This document shows positions 12,649 to 27,887 of a DNA stretch of 64,000 nt, one piece after another. Each line of letters opens with the position of its first letter. Within the stretch, counting starts at the first letter, position 1. The notes beneath the pieces are model-generated. The model saw nothing but the letters and a program-made list of their open reading frames with translations. It was not told the origin of the DNA and searched no databases. The stretch is from Megaleporinus macrocephalus. Its lineage: Eukaryota > Chordata > Actinopteri > Characiformes > Anostomidae. The translations under genes and the position numbers were made by a program. Location of the stretch: positions 24,044,194 to 24,108,193 of the forward strand of contig CM038703.1 in assembly GCA_021613375.1 (NCBI GenBank). Reading direction: 5' to 3'.

Positions 12649-13517
12649 ACGTAGACTTCTCATGTATGTTAACGCCTTAAACTCCTTAAGGCTGTGTATG
12701 GAGATATGAGCTGCAGTTCCTCAATACCATAACTACATGGTTTACATATTAATCTGAAAGTAGCTACTGTATATTTTATAGCAACTGAGTTTTCTAAAGT
12801 TAATCAATGAATTATAAGTCTGGAGTACATCACTTGAATTTTACCTGTGACATGCAAAGCTGTAGAGTGTAGAGTCATCTGTGTGGAGTCATAGTGTGGA
12901 AAGAATTTGGACAATCAGGGGACTGGGATCCTGGAACAACAGCACAACTCCCTGATCTGGCTTCAGTTACAACAGAAGCACAGCTGAAATAGAGTAACTG
13001 TTCTGATGTTGGAGTGCTGCGGTGTCTTTCAAAGTGCCACAAAAACAGAAACCCAGACTTGCTTCAATGAGCCATTTTTATTCTTAAAATACTTTGTCTT
13101 TTTGCAAGTGTTTTACATATTTAAAGTTAAGTTGTTGATTATTTTACAATTAAAAAATGCATATTGCAGTTTTTGTCTCCGTATTTGTTCTTTGTGGGCA
13201 CAGCCTTGGATATTCTCTAAGATGTGAACCACATCTGCCTTGGCTAGCATCAAGAAAATGAGCCATTCTTGAAAGAAGGAGGTAACCATGAAGAAAAAAA
13301 AACAGTGAAAGTGTGTTTATAACAGACAATTGTACTGCATTCTAAGTAATGCAGACAAGACAGTATAGACTACTGAGCTCTAGGTAGAACATCAATAAAT
13401 GGTACTACAGTGTGAGATTAACTGTATTATATAAGAAACACGTTATGCTAATATAGTGGTTCTCAACCCCAGTCCCAAGACATTACATACTTAATATTAT
13501 TTAATTTACATATATAT
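12649..13517. other. Intergenic, nothing recognised
   Basis: AT-rich unique-looking sequence between the triobp 3' end and a Tc1 copy. I see no exon-like or RNA-gene-like signal. Confidence 0.5.
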
Positions 13518-14695
13518 ATGGCAACAACACCTCTAAAAATGGGACAGGGGCTTGTCTGCCATTATGTAGCATCTCTTTTTTTAAAAACAGTCTGTAAACT
13601 TCTGGGAAGAGAGGAGATCAAATGCTGCTGTTATGGGAGAGGACTTATTGTCTAATGTAGGATTGTAGCTGCTCAACAGTCCTGAGTCCTCTTTGCCAGG
13701 TTTTTTTATTTTATAATACGCCAAATGTTTTTGTTAGGTAAAATGTCTGGACTAAAGACGGGTCAGTTCAACACCTGTACTACTCTTCTGCGATGCCATG
13801 CTGTAGTAATGGATACATTATGTGGTTTAACATTGTCTTGCTGAAATATGTGACGCTTTCCTTAAAAGACGTTGTCTGGATGTTTAGCATTGATAGTGCC
13901 TTTACAGATACGTAAGCTGCCCACGCCATAGATACTAATGCAACTCCAAACCATCAGAGATGCAAGCTTTAGAACTGTGCCCTGATAACAAGCTGGATGA
14001 TCCTTCTTCTGCAGGACACAGTGTCTGTAGTTTCCCAAAAAAAATTTGGAATGGCTGCGTTTCTGGTTCATGTTGACATATGGTATTTGTGGATTGCACA
14101 GCGAACTGTGTTCACAGACAATGATTTCTGGAAGCGTTCCTGAGCCCATGCAGTGATTTCCAGTACAGAAACATGCCTGTTTTTATGCAGTGTCACCGGA
14201 GGGCTAAAAGAACATGAGCATCCAATATTGATCATCGGCCTTGTGTACAGGGATTTCTCCAGAATCTTTACATCATTTGATAATATTATGTGTTGTATAT
14301 TGTGGAATATCCAAAGTGTTCGCAATTTTACAATGCGAAATTTTTTTATGAAATTGTTTCTCATTCTTTTAGATGCAGTTTTTTGCAGAATGGCTAACCT
14401 CTGGTCATCTTTGCTTCTAGGAGACTCTGCCTCTCTTTTTATACCCAGTCATGTGACAAATTAGTCCTCAAGTTGTTTTTTATTAGTACCACTTCTTTTT
14501 CCAACCTTTTGTTGACCGTGTCCTAACTTTTACAAGACAAGTTGCTCCCATCAAGTGTAAATTAGTTAAATGTCTTAATTTCACAATCTGATATATGTTA
14601 TATTGAGAATAAAAACATGGGCAATTTAAAAAAGCATTACATTCTGTTTTTAATTACATTTATTCACTTTTTACACAGTGTCCCAATTTTTGGGG
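13518..14695 (-). mobile_element. Degenerate, internally deleted Tc1/mariner-type transposon
   Basis: The ends are imperfect inverted repeats (AAAAATGGGACAGGG near 13530; CAGTGTCCCAATTTTTGGGG near 14680). On the minus strand, broken frames contain WAQERFQKSLSVNTVR (about 14090-14140) and DHPACYQGTVLKLASLMVW (about 13935-14000), blocks typical of Tc1-like transposases, in the expected order. The DDE core is incomplete and stops and frameshifts are common, so it is a dead copy. It lies between triobp and ndufa6. Confidence 0.72.
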
Positions 14696-15027
14696 AAGAA
14701 TAACACGGAGATCTGTATTTTTGAGTGATTTTAGCTGACAAAGAGTTATTACATAGTGGTAGTGGCTATATAGTTGTATGAAAGCAAATAGAATTTAATA
14801 GTAAGTATCGCAGTTGGAGTACCGTGGTATGAACAGTAGAGGTCAGTAATAGAAGTCATATTGTGACTATACCTCCAAGGAGGTGATGCTTTCGGTTTTC
14901 AAAATCTACTAGGATTTAAAAAGTCCTGTAGTGTACGTCCAGCTTTAGAGGAGTATGATTTAGCTAAAGAAATAATCAGCCAGCAAAAAAAAAATCTACC
15001 CCAAAGAGGGTTCTAATCTTAAATTTG

Positions 15028-16945
15028 AGCAAGTAATCTTTTTTTTTTTTTTATAACCTGTCATGTCTGGCAATTTTCGCAATCGGAATGGTAATTCGAA
15101 TGCACTGATGTACCAAACATATTTGCTTTTACAAAAACAGCTCTTTAGGTTTCTATAGCCTATTCTTGTTAATGTTTGTATTTTTATTGAATTTATTTAT
15201 TTATTCAGCCAGGCCTGACAGGCAGTAAAGGAGAGGAAAAAGAGGAGAGAGAGAAAAAAGAAAGAAGAAAGAAAGGAAGTAGAAAAATAATAAATAAAAT
15301 AAATAAACAATAATAATAATAATATAAATAAATACATAAACAACAAAATAAACAAACAAATGAAAGAAAAGAGAAAAAAGATACATACATATATATAGAT
15401 ACATACATACATACATACATACATACAAATATTTACATGTGCATATACATATGCATATACATATATACACCCACATGAAAGCCACAAGAAACTGCAACCA
15501 TGCCCCCGTGATCCAGAGGCAGATAGGGAAGGACCCAGGGGACCCAGACCATCCACAGCCCATTAGGAACCTGAAGACCTGAGGCCACACATCCCAATGG
15601 CCCCCGAGGCCTCAAACGCCTGAGAACGGCCCAACCCCCGGCAGAGCCTCCCCCCACGCCAAAGAGGCCCAAACCACCCCCAGGACACAACCGCCAAGGG
15701 AGCGGGCCAGAGACCACGGCAAAACGTCCAGCCATGCACCCAGGGACTCACGGGCACCCACACCTCGGGGGGGGTGCAGTGAAGCCCAGCGGGGAGCGGT
15801 GGTGAGGGATAACTCCCGCCACCGCAACCATGCCCACACAGGTGTCAGGCTCAGCCAGCCATATACCCAGGCCCAGCTGTCCACACACACTTGCACCCAC
15901 ACACTCACGCCCACACATTCCAGTCACACACGCCAGTCGCACTCTCATGCACACACATGGAACGTACATGAACACCTGGTGTGGGCGAGCAGATATAGGC
16001 AACGGGCCAGCAGCAACCCAGGGAAGCAGCCAATCCAGCCCCGTACCCCAGGCGGGGTGCACGAGACTGGGGTGTGAGAAGACCTGCCCACCCCCTCCTC
16101 CTACTCAGTGATGTTAGTGTGTAAAATAAAAAGAGTGTGTGAAAGCTACAGTGCAATTAAAATTAGTGGGACAGATGCAATATAAGCACTGAATAACAGT
16201 ACCCAGTCACACTGCCCCCCCAAAGCCCTCAATGTCTAATATGTAAATAAAATTGAGGGGCAGGCAGCAGTGAGCAGACAAGTGGAGTGACCTCAGCTGC
16301 GTCTCCCACCATCCACCACATGGCACACCCACTCCCCAATGGCCCTGTGTGTAACATAAGGTGTTGTGAACTGTATGATGCAAAGGAGAGAGAAGAGGAG
16401 TGGGACATCACGCAGCACAGCGAGCAGAGCCAGGGATGCGGCTCTACTCACTGCAGCACGAGCCCCCTCCCCCCAAAACACAACACAAACACACATCACA
16501 TTCTTCCACAAACACACACATTCACCCAAATACACCCACACACATACACAGTGGTCCCGAGTCCTTGACCAACCAGCCCTGTGTGGGGTACTGCTGCTCC
16601 CTCACTTGAGCGCCCCTCCTCCCCACCCCACTGTGGAGGCACCAAGAATCCCGGAATGCCAGCCAGACACCTCGACGTGGGCCAACCCTCGCCACATGGC
16701 GGAGCACCCAGGGGGGCACAGACCTCTCCAGCGCCCGGAGGAGCCCAACCGGGTGACGGGCCACCCTGGGCACCAGGACCCCAGACCCCACACCACGGCC
16801 CCACAGAGAGGGCCAGCCACCCAGACAGGGCCAGCACCCACCACCAACAACCATGGCCCGCACACAGAAACCACAAAACGGCAGCCCCCATCTCCAGTCA
16901 AAGAGCCATCAGACACCCCAATCATCCGGCCAGCAAGTAATCTTT
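15028..16945 (-). mobile_element. LINE-like retroposon insertion with 14-bp target duplication
   Basis: The 14-mer AGCAAGTAATCTTT occurs at 15028-15041 and again at 16932-16945. The insert between them carries a T-run at its left end (15039-15052), which is a poly(A) tail on the minus strand, so the element is oriented minus. Its upstream part (about 15480-16930) is strikingly GC-rich; the tail side is A-rich on the plus strand with an ACAT microsatellite (about 15400-15428). Open frames on both strands reflect base composition and show no reverse transcriptase motifs. It is most likely a 5'-truncated non-LTR copy, mainly UTR, family not identified. Confidence 0.75.
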
Positions 16946-20385
<3,440 letters not shown>

Positions 20386-23300
20386 CCTTTCCCAGCCTAC
20401 ACCAGCTCCTCTATTTGTGATGAAACAGTGTGCTAATTATCTGCTGTTGAACTGTAAATACATATGCACGTTAACCAAACGTTGTCTGTGCTTTTATGCA
20501 CGCTGAGTTTTATGATATTTAATACTAGGCTCCTTCCTCATTTGGTTTGTCTGCCTCTGCGAGGTTACATGTTTTCTACACAGATCTAGATGAAGTTTCT
20601 GCTGCATGTTCTTCAGTAAGAGTTTGCCAGATGTAGTTTGTCTTTGGGAAAAAAAATTACTTCTTTAGTTTCGCACTAGAGCTAAAAGGTTAACACCGCT
20701 AGCAAATAATGGAACTTTATACCCTCATACAGTATTTTATGAGGTGCTGTACTTGCTCCACCAATGCCAGTACAATGTCAATCTCACTGCTGTGTTGATA
20801 ACAGTACACCACCCCTATAATATCTGGACAATATCTGGTCCTTTTTTGGACTAGATTTTATCCCTTTTTAACCTTAAGCTTACAGTGTAACACAGCAGCA
20901 AATTTGGAAAAATCTCTTGCCTATTTAAACAAAAAAAATAAATAGTGCTACTTTAAAAGTACGATGTAACTGTCTGTTTAACATAATTCCTGTAATTAGT
21001 AATATTTTGGTAAAGGTGTAGCAAAAGCATTCAAATAAAACAAGAGTGCACTTACCTGCTTTTGCATCATAAAATATCAGCCAAAATGAAAAACCTGGCC
21101 AATTGCAGATTGAGTTTAAGGACCAAAAATCAGATTCTGGCTGTGCTTAGTAGCTTTAAATCATAGTGTGACTGTGTGATGTGTCATGAATTTAGCTCTT
21201 CCATTGTTCGTTAAAGTGTTGAATTAAAGAAAAATCACTAAAACATAGCTTACTAGCTTACTCAGGTGCTGTAGATATTTTCAATCAGTCAATCACAACT
21301 GCTGAGGCTGCCTTGCTGTCTGAGTAAAAATCAAACAACAGATAGACTTGTTTCTCCAGTATTTATTGGAATTAACACAGACAGTAGGAGAGCTCAACGC
21401 TGTTAAATACACTCTAGCACACACACGGAAATATTAAGTTTCTCCAGTGTAGACTTCCTCCATTAGCAGCATCTTCAGTTTCAGTTACCTGCACGCACAC
21501 ACACACAGTTTACAACAGTGGATTATAATCTCAAACTGTAAAACATCTTTCATCCTTTATAAGCACAATCAAAAATGCACAGTGCAATGTGTAGGATTTA
21601 ATAATAACAGTCTGAAAAATAGAATAACAAAAAGACATACAAATATAGAGTGTCTAAATCTTAGTTCAATGATTAGTGACAGGCTGCTGTTATTATTAGA
21701 TATTACCAAAACCAGGATAAAAAGAATAAAACCTCTTTCTCTGTAAACAAAATTCTTTAAGCTGTCATCAGTGCTGCACAGGCATCATTTTACTGCACTT
21801 TAATTGTCTATGTTTTAGCTATTTTCATTATTTTATGTAGCTGTGTAATATTATCAACTCACTACAACAGCCTATTACAGTAATAGCCAACATTTACCAA
21901 CAATATCAATATCATATCATTTTCATTACAGAAACCACACAAAAGTACATTACATGGTACTGCAATGCAATTTTTCTTCATCTTTACATCTACATGTTTT
22001 AAATTACAATTCAAAGGGGGTGTAAATTGATATGGAGCAAGACTGATAATATATACCATTGCTATTTTATTTGCAGTGGTCTTTTTTTTGATTAAATAAG
22101 ATGCTTATCCTAACAATAACATAAATGATGTAGCAACACTGAAGCATCTGAATGCATGTAGTAGATTATCAAGGAACCTAAGAAATTTAATTGTGTGAAC
22201 AAGATTCATTAATAATCTGCTGAATGGTTTCTATTAGAAGAATATCTGTAGATGTTAAACTGAGAAGTCCTTCACCATGTAACAGGTATAATACAGACCA
22301 TCTCAACCTTCTCAACTGGATTACATTTTGGTTAAGGTTAGAGACAGGATTAGGCTTTGGGTTAAGGTTAAAGTAAGGTTTAGGGCCAGGGTTGGGATTA
22401 GTATTAGGTTTTGGGTAAAATTAGGTTTTACTTAAATAAGGTCAAAATTCAGAATTCTTAATATCAACAATACATCTACTTACTGTAAGAAATGTATCAA
22501 CAGTACATCCTTAAGATTACTACAATGTACTACAATGTATTTAGATGCTTCGCTACTGCTACTTCATTGATGTGTTGTTGTGTTACTGATAATCTGTTAA
22601 AAGCTTACTAATTATCATCTATAAAGGACCACTCAAAATAAAGTCTTACCCAGTTTCTGAATCAAGAACCAGATCCTGAAAAGAAATCCAGTTTCTTACT
22701 GGTCAGACAAATAACATATCCCAAAGAGAAAAACAGCCTCCCACTGTTCTGGTTTTAGTCTTTTTAGCTTTAAAACATAACTGGCAACATCCTAAGCAAC
22801 ACTGCACAAAGGGGAGGCAAGATATCAACAGACAACCAGTGTGAGTTATCCAACATAATTTATTCATACCTTTAAACATGTAATAAGCCAAAAACCAAAT
22901 AAAAACATGGCTTACTTCAGCCTTAGTACAGTCCTCTCTCTCTCTCTTTTTCTCCCTCTCTCTCTTTACATTTCCAACCGCACAGACACCAGGGTCAGAG
23001 GATTTGGCCCTTGATCTCAAAAAGCCTGTCAACATGTAGAATTAGAGTGTTTATTCCCTTTTTTAATCTGTTGCTAAAGAGCAACCTTTCTGCATGAAGC
23101 TGCAGCTATGAGCAATTACTTCTGACATGTTTCTCAGGCACACCCTAATTTTGGTGGAGGACTGTGATTAGAAAGTGATTCCACTGTGGCATGAGTTCTG
23201 CAATGCTCAGAACGAAATATAATGACTGTACTGCATTTTGCTGTGGCACATTTAAAGCGCTATGTTACTATGCAAAAGCAATGCTGTGTGTATTGAATTT

Positions 23301-23454
23301 TATGTTTTTCAACAGGTGTGACTGCATTTCAATTTGGCACCAATTCCTCTCCATAGTAGCCAACCATGCCTTGGCTGATTAGCTACTTTTGGGCTAGGGG
23401 AAAAAAATTGTAACATCTTCTGTAACAAACGTTTTCTCAGACTCTGACCTGAGT
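20386..23454. other. Convergent intergenic region between ndufa6 and smdt1
   Basis: Candidate plus-strand poly(A) signals for ndufa6 are AATAAA at 20937-20942 and 21034-21039. For smdt1, a minus-strand AATAAA (TTTATT on plus) is present near 21360. A dispersed repeat copy occupies 22120-22650. I see no further gene. Confidence 0.5.
22120..22650. repeat. Dispersed repeat family, copy 2
   Basis: Diverged direct copy of 8285-8834, same orientation, with the shared GTAGATTATCAAG block, GGTTAAGGTTA-like middle, ATGTATCAACAGTACATC and an AATAAAGT end. Confidence 0.75.
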
Positions 23455-23975
23455 TCAGTCATCATCATCATCATCCTCAGGGACGAATATGTCATGCTCT
23501 TCCAGGAGGGCAGCAAAGTTTTTACTGATCAGTGTCCCCACATACAGGAAAGGTGCTACCACCATGGCAATACGCATCAAACCGAATGGCGTCTAATGAA
23601 GAAAAAGGTGAGAGTCAAATAAAGGTTAGTAGTTACAAAGTTATTTCAGAAATAACAATCATTAATTAAAATGCATTTTGAATGCATTCATTTACACCTA
23701 CAGCCACCAGCCACTTTTATGGGAATACTTGTAGACCTGCTCAAATGTCACTCAAATGGTAGCAAAACAATGCAAAAAAGAAAGCAAACGCGGGTCAAAA
23801 ACTTTAGGTTCTGTTCACATCCAACATCAGAATGGAGAAAAAATGTGATCTAAATGAATTTTTTTTTGTGATTTCACCATCCTGGGATTTCCATTCACAA
23901 CAGTCTCTAGTGTTTACACTGAATAGTGCAAAAAAGAAACACCCAGTGAATGGCAGTTCTGTGGACATAAACGAC

Positions 23976-24027
<52 letters not shown>

Positions 24028-24820
24028 ATATTGATGAGGAAGGACAAAAAAGATTCACCAATCTAAGGAAGGTTACAGTCACTCAAGAGACCACTCTTTA
24101 CAACAGCTTTATCTGAAAAGCATTTCTAAATAAACATGTCAAACACTGTCTAGGCCTGGCTACAACAACAGAAGACAACATCACGTTCCACTCTCACCAA
24201 CGTCAACGCAAAAAAGTTATTTGAAGCCACCCATCTGGGCAGCTGAAGACTGACCAGTTGCTGTGACATGCAGACAGTAAGGTCTGATTATAACATGAGA
24301 TAGGTGAACTTGTGTCAAGTGTTAAAGCTGCTGGTGGTGATGTAGTACTATGAGGAATGTTTTCTTGGCACACACTGGAAACCCCTAATACTAATTAAGC
24401 ATCAACAGTGGTACACACGGTCCACATCAGGTATATGGTACAATTCACTAGCTTCTTAATCAAATATATTTGATAATGTTAATTTATTTTAAAGCTAAGT
24501 TCATTGCATGTTCAATACGGATAATCCACTGGTGAAGGAGGCGGGTCACTAACGCCTATCAGCCAATCACAGCACAGGAACAGGAAACGTGTCGAACAAA
24601 ATAAATCCTCCACAAGCAGTTTACCGTCCTCAGACAGATTTACCTTGTTTGGTTTGGGCAGAATGGCGCCCGTAGTTGTGCAGACTGCTGTACGACACTG
24701 AATCTCCGCTGTCCCAGAGCCTCTTCCGCGATGAAAAACAGGGACATTTCGCCTAAAAATAGCGGAAAACCTCGCCAGCTGCAACACAGATGTCATCTTA
24801 CCCTTTAGTCTGCGTCTCAT
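23455..24820 (-). CDS. smdt1: Essential MCU regulator EMRE (single-pass membrane protein with aspartate-rich tail 1)
   Basis: Two exons on the minus strand, 24644-24820 and 23455-23592, join at phase 0 through a GT-AG intron. With the ATG at 24818-24820 the product is 104 residues (human 107). The N-terminus is Arg/Lys-rich (MRRRLKGKM) as for a mitochondrial presequence. Then come GAILPKP, the transmembrane segment around VVAPFLYVGTLIS with its GxxxS step, and the conserved tail LLEEHDIFVPE followed by six Asp and the stop. EMRE spans the inner mitochondrial membrane, holds MCU in an open-capable state and links it to MICU1 through the acidic tail. An in-frame ATG at 24796 has a better context (A at -3) and would give 96 residues, so the start is uncertain. 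It is convergent with ndufa6, as in mammals. Confidence 0.95.
23976..24024. repeat. (AT)n microsatellite
   Basis: About 24 AT units in the smdt1 intron. Confidence 0.95.
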
Positions 24821-25230
24821 CCGATCTGGTGCGACAGCCTGCACCCTAAGGACCCTTTGGCACTCACAGCATCCGCCCGATCAAAACTGCTTGCGTTATC
24901 TACGCTAATAGAATCTTGCTACAGGGACCCTGACTGAATGAAGTGCAGTAGACACAATATCAGAGTAATATATACATAAAACATACATTGTACACATACA
25001 TAAATACATTTAATAGGGGGTATACATAACTACACAACAATCTTGGAGGTGAGTCACATAAAAGCTTTAACTCTTTTGTACCTTTTTGTTTTAAAGAGGA
25101 CTGGATTGATTCAATATAATGTCTTTCTCATAGGTAACAAAATATAAAAACCTATTAAATGTATAAGATAAACAACAAGCCATGTTAATGTTATGTTTAA
25201 ACTGTATAATATTTACATTTTTTTTTTAAT
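24821..25230 (-). promoter_or_regulatory. 5' flank of smdt1
   Basis: Moderately CpG-containing sequence just upstream of the smdt1 start (about 24821-24910), followed by AT-rich sequence without recognisable features. The promoter call is positional. Confidence 0.35.
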
Positions 25231-25672
25231 ACACTGATGGTGGAGAGATACATGGAGGGTGTTATTAGCCAAACTAGCACCCAAAAAAATCATTTTTTAT
25301 TTTAATAAACATTACATTCAAAATCCCAGAAGACACATGCAGTTTTCCTGGTCGAGCGGATAGCAAATCAAATGGCTACATTTGCACTGTAGACCCCTGG
25401 TTCCAATTACCACCACTGTAAGGAAATCCAAGTCACATTAAACTAGTTTGAATGACTTTTGTTTACATTTTAATGATTGCATAATGCAGAAATGTGGCTA
25501 ATTCAGGACAGAAGGTGGCTTATCCAAAAACACTGTTTTAAATAGTTCAGAATGTGTTCAGTGCACTCGTTTTACATTTAACATATATGCAAATTTCTTT
25601 AAACGTCACAAAAACAGCTTCCAGTCAGTTAATCACATACCATTATTATTCATGTTTCTGGTCAGTTCTGCA
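25231..25672. repeat. Direct duplication, copy A
   Basis: It matches 27177-27646 in the same orientation with small indels. Shared blocks include AAGACACATGCAGTTTTCCT, CTGTAGACCCCTGGTTCCA, AGGAAATCCAAGTCAC and TTTCTGGTCAGTTCTGCA. No coding frame. It could be a local segmental duplication or two insertions of one element. Confidence 0.85.
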
Positions 25673-26129
25673 TTCAAACTGAGTAGGTTTTCTATGCTTA
25701 TATGACATTTTTTAAACGTTATTAGTAATTAGGTTAGGAATTAGCCAGATCTTCTTTCACTGAATGTATCAGAGAAAATTATTTCAATACAAAGCAACAT
25801 GAGGCAGTGTAACAATATAATTTTTGGAAGTTTGGCTAGATCTATTATTGTTACTAAGAAAACAAAACAGTTTAGTCTATAGGATACTTCGCTAGTTTAA
25901 GATTAAGTGACCATTGATCATGTAACCTCGGATGCTGCCTAAACAGCATTCATATTGCACCTAGTATCTTTGCATAATGACAGAATTTCATTTTAAACAC
26001 GTCACTGATAAAACCTGCACAAAAGCGCAACCTTTTGGCCTGCTGTGGCTACAGCGCCTACGCAAATCTCTATACTAAACTAAGAAATGTTTTGTTGTAG
26101 TTATGATGTTAAGCTTGCGACCATAGGTG

Positions 26130-26320
26130 TCATACAGAGCCCTTTTCACAAAGCTTCCATATAGAACCATCTACAGCACATTCCTCATCAGTCGAAAGAA
26201 TGCTTTAATCATGCAAGTGTTCATATAAGTCTACATAGAACCATTTTCTTTGCTAAAGAACCCCTGAAGACCCATCTTTTTAAGTGTGTAGAATTATTTT
26301 CTTAACTACGGAACCCTTTT
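26130..26320. repeat. Possible MITE fragment
   Basis: The stretch carries repeated AGAACCAT and AAAGAACCCC/AGAGCCC-like words on a palindromic plan, resembling the short AGAACC-type MITEs abundant in fish. No clean termini or target duplication was found. Confidence 0.35.
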
Positions 26321-27176
26321 TTAGAATGTTTTTAATTTTGCTGAAATGTGCTACATTGTTCACAGCTGACTTTAGTTATGATATTACTGTTAAGAAAATG
26401 TGTAATTATACTCACTAAAACACAGTTCACCTCTGACTTTGTGACATCACTTGATTTTACTAACAATTATAAACATAAAACGGAAAATAAAAATGGAATG
26501 ATATAAAGATATGGCATGACATATATTTATTTCACTGCACAACATCAGTTCTACTGACAGTTCCCCATGTGACAAGGCTTTTACATGGTGTTGCTATGAA
26601 AATTACTGTCTTGTAAATACAGTAGAAGACCACAGTTTACAAAACAGTAGATAAATCACATATCTTTACACAGTCTTTAGCAGCGCATTGGTTTTTATTG
26701 TTCTGTTGTTCAGCTAACTCAAAATATTGAAACAATATGAAGTCCATTTAAATAGAATTCTTTATACTACATGAGCTTAGTTTAGTTTCTCTCACAAAAA
26801 TTGCAGAAAGAGTAACGTTCCAGTGCTTTGATGAAAAAGCAAAAAAAAATCTACTGTACAGCAAAAGTCACCTATCTACATATCATCACATTCAGGTGGA
26901 GTTCACTGAGAGAACATTAGCTAAATTGATAAAGAACGGAGTACTCAAGAAAATTACACATACATTTCTGCATAATTATATTAGGAATCTAAGTTATTCA
27001 AAGTGTTTTGTCCTACAGGAACTTAGTCTAAAAAAGGGGAGTCAAGGAAACAGAACCCTGAATAGTTTAATGACACTCTGTCTCAATAAGCTGTTACACA
27101 AACAAGTTACAAAAATGTCTGATTTCTTAGATATTGTTTAAGCTTTGGGATAAAATTTAAAACAGATTTTTATAAT

Positions 27177-27646
27177 ACACTGATGATGGAAAGATACGTG
27201 GAGGATGTTACTAGTCTCTTTATCTTTATAAACATTACACACAAAATCTTAGAAGACACATGCAGTTTTCCTGGTCGAGTGGATAGTACATAAAATGGCA
27301 CTGCACTGTAGACCCCTGGTTCCAATTACTACCACTGCAAGGAAATCCAAGTCACAATAAACTAGTCTGAATGACTTTGTTTACAACTTAATTATTGAAT
27401 TATGCAGAAATTGGGGTAATTTAGACAAAAAGTTACTAAATAATCCAAAGCAAAAAAACAGATTTCTAGAAGAGGCGTATCCAAAAACACTGGTTTAAAT
27501 ATTATATTTTCATGAAGTTCAGAATGTGTTCAGTGCCCTCGTTTTACATTAATCCCATATATACAAATTGCTTTCAAAATCACAAAAACAGTTTCCAGTC
27601 AGTTGATCACATACCATTATTACTCGTGTTTCTGGTCAGTTCTGCA
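27177..27646. repeat. Direct duplication, copy B
   Basis: Partner of 25231-25672. It lies just downstream of the fam234b stop (minus strand), so part of it may be in the fam234b 3' UTR. Confidence 0.85.
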
Positions 27647-27887
27647 AGTTAAACAAGCAAAACTTCATCACCAATAAATAAATACCAATAAATACAGTCA
27701 TTCTTATGCACTTACAAAACAAAGTGGAATGCCCATTTAGGTAGTGATTTGATAAATCTTACAACATGCTGCGAAACTAAATCGATTTAAAAGCAGAGCA
27801 ATGGTCAAAGGACCAAGTTTAAATGCGTAAGGATGGGTGTCTGCTTGTTCCTTGGAGGCAGGTTTCCAAAGGAGCTTTAACAGTCTC

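Noticed and set aside
26896..27141. 81-codon plus-strand frame between smdt1 and fam234b
   Set aside because: AT-rich, no family resemblance, and antisense to the likely fam234b 3' UTR.
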